A stretch of DNA of 27,000 bases from a virus, in the IMG/VR virus record IMGVR_UViG_3300046491_000453, positions 1-27,000 of that record. The stretch is one strand, 5' to 3'. Below are positions 6,227 through 13,982 of the stretch, piece by piece. Each line of letters begins with the position of its first letter. Position 1 is the first letter of the stretch. The notes under the pieces were generated by a model that saw nothing but the letters and a program-made list of their open reading frames with translations, did not search any database and had not been told where the DNA came from. The translations under genes were made by a program, and so were the position numbers.

Positions 6227-6541
6227 TCAGCCAGCTACTTTTGCGCTCGACAGGTCAGCACCAGATGCAACGAGTTCTTTCACCCATTTCGGCTGACGGC
6301 CACGACCAGACCATTCCTGTGCTGCATTGGCTGGGTTACGGAATTGCACTGCGACTTTGCTAGTGGGCTTACGGATTCCGGTTCCGATCAAATCTTTGAG
6401 AGGCATACCGAGTCGGTGAGCGATTGCGTAGATTTCATTGCGAGCAGCTTCAACATCTGCCTTCGCACGCTTCTTTTCTTCCTCCGTTACCCGCAACGAC
6501 AAATCCCGCAATTCAGCCAAGCTCAGTTTCGACAAATCCAT
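6227..6541 (-). CDS. H-NS-like nucleoid-associated DNA-binding protein
   Basis: The 104-aa product has the two-part build of the H-NS family. Residues 1-50 form an N-terminal coiled coil for self-association (LSLAELRDLSLRVTEEEKKRAK), followed by a linker and a C-terminal DNA-binding domain. That domain carries FRNPANAAQEWSGRGRQPKW, where GRGRQP is the minor-groove-binding loop. The form with WSGRGRQPKW is typical of betaproteobacterial members. AGGAGGG lies 6 nt before the start. Family members bind AT-rich DNA and silence foreign genes. A phage copy could substitute for, or interfere with, the host protein, or control the accessory genes around it. It lies in a leftward operon, 4 nt from the next gene. 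Confidence 0.88.
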   Translation of the reverse strand: MDLSKLSLAELRDLSLRVTEEEKKRAKADVEAARNEIYAIAHRLGMPLKDLIGTGIRKPTSKVAVQFRNPANAAQEWSGRGRQPKWVKELVASGADLSSAKVAG

Positions 6542-6608
6542 TTTGCAACCCTCCTAGTGAAATTAACCATAATGATGGCACACATTGGCCGCGACATACA
6601 AAGAAACG

Positions 6609-7034
6609 TCACGTTCTAAACTTAGGCGGTGGTTTGCCTGCTGCTGCACGATTTTTTATCAGCATCTTGCGCTTGTAAGCCTTCCAACTCTGCCCCATTC
6701 GACCATCATTCCTGCGTTTCCACTCACGTTCGGTTAGGTTCAGCATTGGCATCCATCTGGGACTAGGACCAACACTTGCGAAATGCATGGGACTGGCTAT
6801 CTCGGCCTTCCAGCGGTCGATGATGTCCTGAAAGGGCAGTGACAGTTGATCCCAATAGCCAGATTTCCAAGCTGCTTCAAACGTCCTTAATAGCAGCAAT
6901 TCCCGTTTTCGTGCTTCCTGTTCTCGTTCCCAGAAGCCTTCACTGAACAAGTCAGTTGGCAGACCCAGGTCACGTAATCTCGTCATGTTTTGCAACTGCA
7001 CGCTGCGCAGTGCGCGTCTATCGCCTTCCTTCAT
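6609..7034 (-). CDS. Unrecognised 141-aa Arg/Trp-rich basic protein
   Basis: The ATG at 7034 is preceded by a perfect AGGAGG, and a leftward TAAATA motif lies 44 nt upstream. The protein is basic and rich in Arg, Trp and Glu, with long helices in the first half (WEREQEARKRELLLLRTFEAAW) and a basic tail GKPPPKFRT. It has no membrane segment or signal peptide. It faces away from the terminase genes across a 51-nt gap. Some phages place small packaging or regulatory proteins in this position, but I do not recognise a family. It heads the leftward set that continues with the H-NS-like gene after 67 nt. Confidence 0.6.
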   Translation of the reverse strand: MKEGDRRALRSVQLQNMTRLRDLGLPTDLFSEGFWEREQEARKRELLLLRTFEAAWKSGYWDQLSLPFQDIIDRWKAEIASPMHFASVGPSPRWMPMLNLTEREWKRRNDGRMGQSWKAYKRKMLIKNRAAAGKPPPKFRT

Positions 7035-7044
7035 AGGTTCCTCC

Positions 7045-7050
7045 TAAATA
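7045..7050 (+). promoter_or_regulatory. TAAATA motif before the small terminase gene
   Basis: TAAATA 35 nt before the GTG at 7086. A 5-bp hairpin GGCTC-CAGGT-GAGCC lies between the motif and the start. The motif overlaps the leader of the leftward gene. Confidence 0.4.
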
Positions 7051-7078
7051 GCTCGTGGCTCCAGGTGAGCCGATGAGG

Positions 7079-7084
7079 TATTTA
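7079..7084 (-). promoter_or_regulatory. TAAATA motif before the leftward 141-aa gene
   Basis: TAAATA on the minus strand, 44 nt before the ATG at 7034. It faces the rightward motif at 7045-7050, so any two transcripts would overlap by roughly 35 nt. Confidence 0.4.
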
Positions 7085-7085
7085 C

Positions 7086-7487
7086 GTGGAAGACAGCAAT
7101 AAACCGACCAAGGCGGTCGCGGAGATCAGCGCCGAAACGCTGACCAAGCTTGCAAGCAGAGAAGAAGACATTCGCCAAAGCGGATTGATCGACATTTTCG
7201 AACAGCACTTGCCAGCCATTCCAGCCGATTACGTGTTCAAGAACCGGGATCGCCAATTTGTCGCGGACGCACTCAATGTCGCGTTTGATCTGATTGGTGG
7301 CATACCGCGACTTGCGCAGTACGGCCATGAAAACCCGGGTGAGTTCTACAAGCTATACGCCCGTCTATTGCCGGAAGCGGAGAAGAAGGAGTCAGGTCCG
7401 GCAGTCGTGCAGGTATTCCACAACGTGCCTGCTTCCGCGCTAGACATGGGCGATGTGGTTGAAATGGATGATGACGAAGATGAGTAA
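7086..7487 (+). CDS. Probable terminase small subunit
   Basis: The 133-aa acidic protein directly precedes the large terminase gene and overlaps it by a few bases, the usual place for the small subunit. That subunit recognises the phage genome and regulates the packaging motor. The segment HENPGEFYKLYARLLP matches the pattern I associate with small-terminase-like phage proteins. The C-terminus is strongly acidic (EMDDDEDE), which may contact the large subunit. The start is GTG, chosen because GAGG lies 7 nt upstream; there is no suitable ATG. The identification rests mainly on position and this segment. Confidence 0.65.
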   Translation: MEDSNKPTKAVAEISAETLTKLASREEDIRQSGLIDIFEQHLPAIPADYVFKNRDRQFVADALNVAFDLIGGIPRLAQYGHENPGEFYKLYARLLPEAEKKESGPAVVQVFHNVPASALDMGDVVEMDDDEDE

Positions 7488-8940
7488 CGGCGTTCAAACC
7501 GTCCATCTTCCGTACGTTCCCCGCCCAGCATTCTTACCTTTCCACAATCGCAGCAAGCGCAAAACGGTAATCGTCGCCCATCGCCGCGCCGGTAAGACGT
7601 ACAGCGTTATTCAGGACTTGGTTGCTCGTGCGCTCAACTTTCAGAAGAAGAACGGTAAGACCGGCAAGTTGTTCAGCAAACCCATCTTCGCCTATTTGTG
7701 TCCGTACAAGGGTCAGGCCAAGAAGGTTGCTTGGGAATACCTGATCGAGTTCACGAAGGCAATCCCCGGCATCAAGAAGAACGAGACTGAACTGTGGATT
7801 GAAATCCCAACGGTTACTGGCGACAAGGCACGCATCTTCCTCGCCGGCGCTGACAACCCAGATAACCTGCGTGGTCTGTACTTCGATGGCGTCGTGCTTG
7901 ATGAGTACGGCGACATGAAGCCAGAGGTCTACAGCAAGGTCATCCGTCCCGCACTTTCCGACCGCTTTGGCTGGGTTGTGTTCATGGGCACGCCGAAGGG
8001 CAAGAACGACTTCTACAAGCGCTGGCAGCTCGCCCAGCAAAAGCCCCACGAATACTTTTCCATCTGCCTAAAGGCCAGCGACAGCGGCATTCTGGACCCT
8101 CGCGAAATCGAAGACATGAAGTCTGAGATGGAAGTTGAGGAATGGGAGCAAGAGCTTGAATGTTCATTCGACGCCGCGTTCCGTGGATCGTTCTACGGCA
8201 AGCACATTGCAGTCGCCCAATCACTGAACAGGTTCCGCAGTCTGATCGATAAGCAATGCCCATACGGGTATGTGGTTGATGAGCCTGTGTCACTTGCGAT
8301 GGACTTGGGCCGCGCCGATGCGGCCGTAATCTGGTTCTGGCAAGTGATCAATGGCGAAGTGCGTTTCTTCGACTACTGGGAGCAAAGTGGGTTTGATGCC
8401 GAAGAGGTATGCGACATGCTCGCGCTCAAGCCGTACACCTATGAGGCTGTTTGGCTTCCGCATGATGCCAAGCACCGGACGTTTCAGACCAAGCAGTCTG
8501 TCATTGACACCTTCATGGCGCATGACCTGCCAGCACGCATTGCACCAGACCCGAATCTGGGCCGCCGCATCATGCACGGCATTGACGCGGTACGAAAATT
8601 CCTGCGACTCGGTAACTTCGCCATCGATTCCGACAGATGCCATCGCGGCATCGAGGCATTGAAAAATTACTCAAGAAAATTCAACCGTACCACCAACACG
8701 TTCGGCAGTGATGCCGACCACAACGAATGGTCACATGGTGCCGATGCCTTCCGCTATGCAGTGCTGTCAATCCGCGATGACGACATTGGCCGTTCAATCG
8801 AGCGACATCGTGATCGCCAATACCGCATTGAAAATCCCAATCAAGTAAATACCAGACGCATGACCTTTGACGAGGCGTTAGCTGATCGTGACCGCCAGCT
8901 TGCAGCCCGATCAAACAATTTAAGTCGAGCATACGACTGA
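7480..8940 (+). CDS. Terminase large subunit (packaging ATPase/nuclease)
   Basis: This motor protein cuts the DNA concatemer and pumps DNA into the prohead. Numbering from the ATG at 7480 (486 aa), the ATPase domain shows a Walker A motif AHRRAGKT (33-40), a Walker B motif VVLDEY (138-143) with the catalytic Glu, and a coupling motif GTPKGKNDFY (170-179). The RNase H-like nuclease domain shows its first acidic residue in AMDLG (D275) and a late one in SHGADAFRY (D422). All expected parts are present and the length is typical. Upstream in-frame ATGs at 7453, 7468 and 7471 exist, and the start is uncertain because the gene overlaps the small subunit gene and has no clear ribosome binding site. 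Confidence 0.93.
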   Translation: MSNGVQTVHLPYVPRPAFLPFHNRSKRKTVIVAHRRAGKTYSVIQDLVARALNFQKKNGKTGKLFSKPIFAYLCPYKGQAKKVAWEYLIEFTKAIPGIKKNETELWIEIPTVTGDKARIFLAGADNPDNLRGLYFDGVVLDEYGDMKPEVYSKVIRPALSDRFGWVVFMGTPKGKNDFYKRWQLAQQKPHEYFSICLKASDSGILDPREIEDMKSEMEVEEWEQELECSFDAAFRGSFYGKHIAVAQSLNRFRSLIDKQCPYGYVVDEPVSLAMDLGRADAAVIWFWQVINGEVRFFDYWEQSGFDAEEVCDMLALKPYTYEAVWLPHDAKHRTFQTKQSVIDTFMAHDLPARIAPDPNLGRRIMHGIDAVRKFLRLGNFAIDSDRCHRGIEALKNYSRKFNRTTNTFGSDADHNEWSHGADAFRYAVLSIRDDDIGRSIERHRDRQYRIENPNQVNTRRMTFDEALADRDRQLAARSNNLSRAYD

Positions 8941-8974
8941 GACATTAAGTGCGCGCAAGACGCACGGAGACCAG

Positions 8975-11080
8975 ATGATCACCGATAACAACGAAAAAGA
9001 AGGGATGGATAGCGGCGTCAGCGAAGAGCCGTTCGACCACGATCCAGTCCTTGCGCAATACCAAAATGAAGGCGAGCAGGACAAGTGGCAAAAGGCATTA
9101 GAGGCATGCCGCAAGGAGCGCAAAAGCTTCAATGAGGAAGCGGTCAAATCGCTGAACCGCTACGGCGATGTGCGTAAGGATGGCTTCGCCAATTCCAAGA
9201 TGTACAACATCTACTTCATGAACACGGACATCAAGCTTGCCGCCTTGTATGCGAAAACGCCGAAGCCCGACATCAAGCGCCGCAATGACGACAGCCAGGA
9301 TGACGTGTCGCGTGTCGCTGCCTTGATCCTACAGCGCAATCTCAGCTACGAAATGGACAACTGCAATTTCGACGACACGTTCAAACAAGTGCTGTTCGAT
9401 AACGTGGTAACGGGCATCGGCGTTAGCTGGCTGCGCCAGGAGCAGGAAGAACAGCAGCAGCCCGACCTTATCGACCACATGACCGGCATGTCGATGCCGC
9501 AACCAGCACTGGTAACGCATCAGGAAGCATGTACCGATTACGTGGCATGGGATGACTTCTTCTGGAGTCCCTGCAAAGTGTGGAGTATGTGCAGTTGGGT
9601 TGCACGTCGTATCCCGATGACCAAGCAAGCCATCAAGGCGCGCTTCGGCGATAAGGTCGATGACGCCATCATGAAGGAGATCACGTACAGCACCAAGTCG
9701 GAATCGCAGGACTCCAGCAAGGCGAAATTGAATCCGCAAAACCAGACGGAGCCGACCGCTGACGTATACGAAATCTGGGACAAGCAGCGCGAGTTGATCT
9801 TTTGGGTTACCGAGTCGTCGCCAGTGCCCTTGGACGTGCAGGAAGACACGACCAACTTTGACGGGTTCTATCCGACGCCGATGCCGCCGCTTGGTCGCTT
9901 CACTACGTCCAATACCATTCCTATCAGCGACTACCATCTGGTGAAAGGAAAGTATGCGGAACTGGACGAGTTGAACCAGCGCAGCACGGCATTGACGAAA
10001 GCCCTCGGTGTTCGATTTGTGTACGACGCCGCCAGCCCCGAAATAAAAGAGCTGTACACGAGCGTTGCGGAGAACTCCGGTATCGGCGTCAAGAACTGGG
10101 CGTCATTCGCAGGCGACAAAGGCGGTTTGGCTGGCAGCATCCAATTCGCACCGCTGGATCAGATCGCCAGCGCGTCAGCAATCGCAACACAGCAGATCGA
10201 GCGCATCAAGGCCCAGATTTACGAGGTTGAAGGCATCAGCGACATCATGCGCGGTCAAGCCACGCCGTATGAAACCGCCACAGCTACAACGGCAAAAAGC
10301 CAGCAATCGTTTGGCCGCTTTGCTGGTCGTCAGGCCGATGTCGCAACCTACGTGGCGAAGCTACTGCGCCTTAAAGCACACCTGATGTGCAAATTCCACG
10401 ATCCAGCCTTATTGGCAAAACGCGCAATGCCACTGTCGCCAGCCGATCAGCAGTTCATCGGTCCTGCGCTACAGCTTCTGCAAGATGAGCTGATGAGCAG
10501 CTTCCTATTGAGTGTCAGCGTGGACAGCTTACAGCTCGATAACTGGAATACCGAAAAGGCAGAACGCAGCGCATCGCTTCAGGCGATTACTGGCCTGTTG
10601 GGTCAGATTCTTCCGGCTGTTCAGCATACGCCTGAGATCGCACCGTTCGGCCTTGAGATGATTAAGTGGGCTGTCAGCGGCTTCAAGGGCGCGCAGCCCG
10701 TTGAAGGCATGATCGATCAGACCCTACAGCAACTCATGCAAGCCAAACAGCCAGGTGCTCAAGGTCAGGGCGCACCTAAGCCGCCATCACCTGACGACGC
10801 GAAGGCACAAGCGATCACGCAAAAAGCGCAGATCGATTTGCAGATCTCGCAGATGCAAGAGCAGACCAAAATCCAAATCGCGCAGATGCAAGCCCAACTC
10901 AAGCAGCAGGAAATGCAATTGGCGCAGATGCAGAACGAACGCGACAGCCAATTACGTGAAACCCAAGTGCAGCTTCGCCAAGGCGAGTTGGCCGCGAAGG
11001 TCGCTCATGAACAAGCCGCAACGATCCTGACCCACTCGGCAGCGCTCATGAATTCCAAACCACCATTTACAGGCCAGTAA
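8975..11080 (+). CDS. Portal protein
   Basis: The 701-aa protein follows the large terminase by 34 nt, with a ribosome binding site GGAG 8 nt before its start. Its length and composition fit the large portal proteins of P22-like short-tailed phages, which form the dodecameric ring through which DNA enters and leaves. Segments such as KTPKPDIKRR, VTGIGVSWLRQ, GISDIMRGQATPYETATAT and QSFGRFAGRQADVA fit the portal crown, wing and stem regions. Residues of about 590-690 form a long Gln/Met-rich coiled coil with repeated QMQ units, comparable to the barrel of long portals. A 29-bp stretch at 10727-10755 is shared with the 166-aa gene. Confidence 0.9.
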   Translation: MITDNNEKEGMDSGVSEEPFDHDPVLAQYQNEGEQDKWQKALEACRKERKSFNEEAVKSLNRYGDVRKDGFANSKMYNIYFMNTDIKLAALYAKTPKPDIKRRNDDSQDDVSRVAALILQRNLSYEMDNCNFDDTFKQVLFDNVVTGIGVSWLRQEQEEQQQPDLIDHMTGMSMPQPALVTHQEACTDYVAWDDFFWSPCKVWSMCSWVARRIPMTKQAIKARFGDKVDDAIMKEITYSTKSESQDSSKAKLNPQNQTEPTADVYEIWDKQRELIFWVTESSPVPLDVQEDTTNFDGFYPTPMPPLGRFTTSNTIPISDYHLVKGKYAELDELNQRSTALTKALGVRFVYDAASPEIKELYTSVAENSGIGVKNWASFAGDKGGLAGSIQFAPLDQIASASAIATQQIERIKAQIYEVEGISDIMRGQATPYETATATTAKSQQSFGRFAGRQADVATYVAKLLRLKAHLMCKFHDPALLAKRAMPLSPADQQFIGPALQLLQDELMSSFLLSVSVDSLQLDNWNTEKAERSASLQAITGLLGQILPAVQHTPEIAPFGLEMIKWAVSGFKGAQPVEGMIDQTLQQLMQAKQPGAQGQGAPKPPSPDDAKAQAITQKAQIDLQISQMQEQTKIQIAQMQAQLKQQEMQLAQMQNERDSQLRETQVQLRQGELAAKVAHEQAATILTHSAALMNSKPPFTGQ
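10727..10755 (+). repeat. 29-bp repeat, copy 2 (other copy at 2036-2064)
   Basis: 28 of 29 bases match the copy in the 166-aa gene. It lies just before the coiled-coil tail of the portal and encodes QQLMQAKQP. Confidence 0.85.
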
Positions 11081-11083
11081 GCG

Positions 11084-11452
11084 ATGCCCACTTACGTATC
11101 ACGATGCCATACATGCGACGAATCGTATGACTACATTCGCAAGGTCGCCGACCGACACCAAACGCCTGAATGCTGCGGCAAGCCAACTGTAATGGGCCTA
11201 ACGACACCAGCCATTGGCGCGATGACGTTCAGCGGACATAAGGGCTTTCACATGCCAGATGGGAAGCAGGGCGGCAAAGGCACTTGGATCGAATCTGGCA
11301 ACGACTATAAGAAGTACCTGCGCGACAACAACAAGCTGCCAGCTCACGAAGCGGAGTCGGAAGCCAAAATCCAAAAGAAAAACATTGCAGCAGCCGATGA
11401 CAAAAAACGCCGTGATGCAGTAATCAAAGTCGTGACGCAGCAAGCACCTTAA
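11084..11452 (+). CDS. FmdB-type zinc-ribbon protein
   Basis: The N-terminus MPTYVSRCHTC with a second pair in PECCGKP gives C8, C11, C30 and C31. This is the layout of the short zinc ribbon found in FmdB-family proteins, whose members usually begin MPTY-x-Y-x-C. The remaining 85 residues are basic and helical, with a long Lys/Ala/Glu tail. Homologous-looking genes often sit beside portal genes in phages, and the role is not established. It starts 3 nt after the portal stop codon with only a weak ribosome binding site, so it is probably translated by coupling. Its stop codon overlaps a TAAATA motif. Confidence 0.7.
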   Translation: MPTYVSRCHTCDESYDYIRKVADRHQTPECCGKPTVMGLTTPAIGAMTFSGHKGFHMPDGKQGGKGTWIESGNDYKKYLRDNNKLPAHEAESEAKIQKKNIAAADDKKRRDAVIKVVTQQAP

Positions 11453-11455
11453 ATA
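11450..11455 (+). promoter_or_regulatory. TAAATA motif (distal) before the scaffold gene
   Basis: Overlaps the stop codon of the zinc-ribbon gene and lies 45 nt before the ATG at 11501. A 5-bp hairpin CCACA-TAG-TGTGG (11464-11476) lies downstream. Confidence 0.35.
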
Positions 11456-11477
11456 GGTTCGATCCACATAGTGTGGG

Positions 11478-11483
11478 TAAATA
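11478..11483 (+). promoter_or_regulatory. TAAATA motif (proximal) before the scaffold gene
   Basis: A second copy, GGGTAAATAAC, only 17 nt before the ATG at 11501. The flank GGG is shared with the copies at 13885 and 23772. Confidence 0.35.
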
Positions 11484-11500
11484 ACAATAAGAGTGACATC

Positions 11501-12535
11501 ATGGAAGACTCCAAAATCAACAGCGTAGAGCTGGAAGAAGGAATCACGACCAACGTCCCAGAAGTAGCAGAAATCGAAGTAGCTGCGCCGGAAGTCGTTG
11601 AGTCGCCTGAACCGAAAAATCTGCGCGATGCAGTGATGAAGGCATTTGAAAAAAACTCGGATAAAGAAATCATGGCGGAATCCGCAAGCGCAGAACCCGC
11701 GAAAGAAGTAGACCCGATTAGCGGTCGCGAAATCGAACCGATTCGCGCACCTAGCACCATGACGCCGACCTTGCGTGAGAAGTGGGGCACAGTCCCCCGT
11801 GAATACCAGAAATTCTGGGTTGATCGTGAACGCGACATGCAGGTAAAGCTTCAAGAGACTGCCGACCAACGCAAGCTGGCTAAAGACTTTCATCAGGCCG
11901 CCGAACCGTATCAAGATACGTTCCGCCAAAATGGCATTAGTGCGGTTGAGCATGCAAAGGACTTGTTCAGTATGTCTCACCAACTGCACACTGGCAATGC
12001 CCAACAAAAGGCACAAATCATTCACAAGCTAATGGTGCAGTTCCAGCCAGACGCGCAAACATTAAGTCATCTGTTTAATGGCGGGCAAGTCCAGCCGGTC
12101 CAATCGCCACAGCCAGCTCCCAGTGTTGATGAGTTGGTTAATCAGCGCCTTCAAGCCCGCGAGGCAGAGCAGCAGCAAGCCGCCATCCAAGCTTCCATTG
12201 ATCAGTTCAAAGCTGATCCACGTTATGAATTCACCGACGACCTGGGCGAATTGATGGGTAAAGCGATTGAAGCTGGCTTTGTAAAGGGCGACGACTTCCC
12301 GACATTGTTCCGTAATGCATACGAATTCGCAGCGAACCAACATCCCGAAGTAAAGCAGATTCTAGCGAGTCGTGCCGCTGACTTGTCGGCTCAACCGACA
12401 ACCGTTAAAGCGAAAGCAGTTCAAAGCGTCAAGCCTTCGCTTGCATCTAATGGCCGAGGCGGTCAGACGCAGCCGCGTCCAAAGAGTTTGCGCGAAGCCG
12501 CAGAACTGGCGTGGAATAAGCACACTGGCGAATAG
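11501..12535 (+). CDS. Probable scaffolding protein
   Basis: The 344-aa product lies between portal and major capsid genes, where scaffold genes are found. It is acidic, hydrophilic, rich in Glu, Gln and Ala, and predicted to be mostly helical. There is a central coiled coil (about residues 95-130), a Gln-rich linker around QPVQSPQPAPS, and a helical end with a basic patch (RPKSLREAAELAWNKHTGE), as in scaffolds that bind coat protein through a charged C-terminal helix. The ATG at 11501 is chosen over a GTG at 11471, which would put the proximal TAAATA and the leader inside the gene. No protease is visible nearby, so the scaffold may leave intact. Confidence 0.78.
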   Translation: MEDSKINSVELEEGITTNVPEVAEIEVAAPEVVESPEPKNLRDAVMKAFEKNSDKEIMAESASAEPAKEVDPISGREIEPIRAPSTMTPTLREKWGTVPREYQKFWVDRERDMQVKLQETADQRKLAKDFHQAAEPYQDTFRQNGISAVEHAKDLFSMSHQLHTGNAQQKAQIIHKLMVQFQPDAQTLSHLFNGGQVQPVQSPQPAPSVDELVNQRLQAREAEQQQAAIQASIDQFKADPRYEFTDDLGELMGKAIEAGFVKGDDFPTLFRNAYEFAANQHPEVKQILASRAADLSAQPTTVKAKAVQSVKPSLASNGRGGQTQPRPKSLREAAELAWNKHTGE

Positions 12536-12547
12536 AAGCCATTAGGC

Positions 12548-12553
12548 TAAATA
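12548..12553 (+). promoter_or_regulatory. TAAATA motif before the 75-aa capsid-region gene
   Basis: TAAATA 34 nt before the ATG at 12588, in an A-rich leader containing the ribosome binding site GAAGGGG. Confidence 0.4.
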
Positions 12554-12587
12554 GATAAAAATACAAACACACGAAGGGGATTGACCA

Positions 12588-12815
12588 ATGACTGTTTCGC
12601 TTTTCTCTTTGACTGTGGCGCGAGGTGCCGAAGTGCCAGTTGTCGATCCTAGATTGACAACACACGTCGAATACTCATCGCGTGTCGAAAACCAAGACCA
12701 AGGTCCAGCCGAACAACCTGATCAAACTGCGGACACAAATGCTCTGGATGCGCATCCAGACAACGCGAGTGAAAGCGGCAAGGCAGATGTAACAGCAACC
12801 GTAGGTGATGAATAA
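12588..12815 (+). CDS. Unrecognised 75-aa acidic protein between scaffold and capsid genes
   Basis: The start has a good ribosome binding site (GAAGGGG, about 8 nt upstream). The first 20 residues (MTVSLFSLTVARGAEVPVVD) are moderately hydrophobic but do not make a convincing signal peptide. The remaining 55 are acidic, Asp/Asn/Gln-rich and probably disordered. Small acidic genes beside the capsid gene sometimes encode decoration or assembly-chaperone proteins; this is inference from place alone. It has its own TAAATA motif and lies 45 nt before the capsid gene. Confidence 0.6.
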   Translation: MTVSLFSLTVARGAEVPVVDPRLTTHVEYSSRVENQDQGPAEQPDQTADTNALDAHPDNASESGKADVTATVGDE

Positions 12816-12860
12816 AGACTCGATTAGAAACGGTCGCTTCGTCTACTAAGGACAATAAAA

Positions 12861-13832
12861 ATGGCATTTCCAAATCTTAGTGACCTCGCGGCAACCACCA
12901 TCGAATACCGTTCGAAGGACATCGCCGATAACGTCACACAACATAACGCCGCACTTCTGGCAATGAAGAAAAGTGGTGGCTTCGCCACCTTTGATGGTGG
13001 TACTTACATCAACGAAAACCTGTCGTTTGCGGAAAACGGCAACGGTGGTTCGTACAGTGGTTACGACACGCTGCCAACAGCAACCGCAGATGTGATCTCA
13101 GCAGCTCAATACACCTTCTCGCAGTACGCTGTTCCAGTGACCTTCTCCGGTCGTGAAACATTGATCAACAGCGGTAAGGAAGCATTGATCGACCTCGTTG
13201 AAGCTCGCGTCAAGGTAACTGAAGCAACTATGCAAAATCTGTTGAACCGACACTTCTATCTGGATGGTACGGGCAACAGCGGTAAGAACATCACCGGCCT
13301 GGCTGCTGCTATCCCGCTAGCTAACACCCTCGGCACCTACGGTGGTATCAGTCGCGTTACGTCAAGCTTCTGGCGCAATCAAAAGTACCAAGCATCGGTC
13401 GATGGTGGTGCGGTAGCGGCTACCGGCACTGCGTTGATCAACCAGTGGAACACTTTCATTCTGAGCATGACACGTGGCACTGATCGTCCGAAAATCATCT
13501 TGGCATCGCCAACCGTGTACTCCCTGTTCCAATCAGGTCTGCAAGTCATGCAGCGTGTTTCTGATTCGAGCATGGCTGACGCCGGTTTCGTGACAACTCA
13601 GTTCCAGAACATTCCGGTCGTTTTCGACACTAATGCTGCTGGTATTGGCGCGCAGTCTGCTTACTTCCTGAATACCGACTACATGAAATGGCGTACCCAC
13701 AAAGATCGCAACATGATCGCTTTGGACGACAAGAATGCCGTCAATCAGGACAGCACTGTCAAGACCTTGGTATGGGCAGGTAACTTGACCATGAGTGGTC
13801 CGCAGTTCTCAGGGATTTATTCTAATACGTAA
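12861..13832 (+). CDS. Major capsid protein
   Basis: The 323-aa protein lies after the scaffold gene and is followed by a strong terminator, as expected for the most abundant virion protein. Segments such as ADNVTQHNAALLAMKKSGG, GGTYINENLSFAENG, VTFSGRETLINSGKEALIDL, MQNLLNRHFYLDGTGNSG and a late WAGNLTMSGPQFSG follow the pattern of a common short-tailed-phage coat family. It is expected to have the HK97-type fold. There is no N-terminal delta domain and no sign of a fused protease. The ribosome binding site is AAGGA about 9 nt upstream. A near-match TAAAGA lies about 41 nt before the start, so the capsid gene may rely on read-through from the scaffold promoters. Confidence 0.88.
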   Translation: MAFPNLSDLAATTIEYRSKDIADNVTQHNAALLAMKKSGGFATFDGGTYINENLSFAENGNGGSYSGYDTLPTATADVISAAQYTFSQYAVPVTFSGRETLINSGKEALIDLVEARVKVTEATMQNLLNRHFYLDGTGNSGKNITGLAAAIPLANTLGTYGGISRVTSSFWRNQKYQASVDGGAVAATGTALINQWNTFILSMTRGTDRPKIILASPTVYSLFQSGLQVMQRVSDSSMADAGFVTTQFQNIPVVFDTNAAGIGAQSAYFLNTDYMKWRTHKDRNMIALDDKNAVNQDSTVKTLVWAGNLTMSGPQFSGIYSNT

Positions 13833-13849
13833 TCCGCTTTGATCTCGTG

Positions 13850-13875
13850 AAAGGCTCCTCCGGGAGCCTTTTTTG
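13850..13875 (+). terminator. Intrinsic terminator after the capsid gene
   Basis: A 7-bp perfect stem AGGCTCC / GGAGCCT with loop TCCG, followed by six T (13869-13874). Confidence 0.92.
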
Positions 13876-13884
13876 TTGGCTGGG

Positions 13885-13890
13885 TAAATA
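13885..13890 (+). promoter_or_regulatory. TAAATA motif after the capsid terminator
   Basis: GGGTAAATAGG, 10 nt downstream of a strong terminator and 92 nt before the ATG at 13983. A new promoter is needed here if the terminator is efficient, which makes this one of the best-placed copies. Confidence 0.45.
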
Positions 13891-13939
13891 GGAGAGCAGG
13901 GCAATGATGCTTTGATGTTTGCCACCAGATCGGAGAGCC

Positions 13940-13960
13940 GCGATAACAAGCGTTACTCGC
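13940..13960 (+). promoter_or_regulatory. Hairpin / repeated 8-mers in the leader of the 234-aa gene
   Basis: GCGATAAC (13940-13947) and GCGTTACT (13950-13957) can form an 8-bp stem (GCGATAAC with GTTACTCGC, one bulged C). The same two 8-mers occur in opposite order at 883-898. It lies between the TAAATA motif and the ribosome binding site. Confidence 0.35.
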
Positions 13961-13982
13961 TCCATCATGGCAGGAGAAATTA

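Noticed and set aside
6206-6678. Rightward open frames over the H-NS-like gene
   Set aside because: The opposite strand encodes an unmistakable H-NS-type protein with a strong ribosome binding site.
7534-8049. 171-codon minus-strand open frame inside the large terminase gene
   Set aside because: It lies opposite the Walker A/B region of the terminase and has unnatural composition.
8846-8851. TAAATA inside the end of the large terminase gene
   Set aside because: It lies more than 120 nt before the portal start and inside coding sequence, so it is not distinguishable from chance.
9329-9937. 202-codon minus-strand open frame inside the portal gene
   Set aside because: Antisense shadow of a clear portal gene, with no start signal or recognisable content.
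11456-11465. GGTTCGATCC, resembling a tRNA T-loop
   Set aside because: No acceptor stem, D-arm or anticodon arm can be drawn around it.
11198-12025. 275-codon open frame on the minus strand across the zinc-ribbon and scaffold genes
   Set aside because: It lies opposite two well-supported genes, has Phe/Arg/Cys-rich composition typical of an antisense frame, and has no ribosome binding site.
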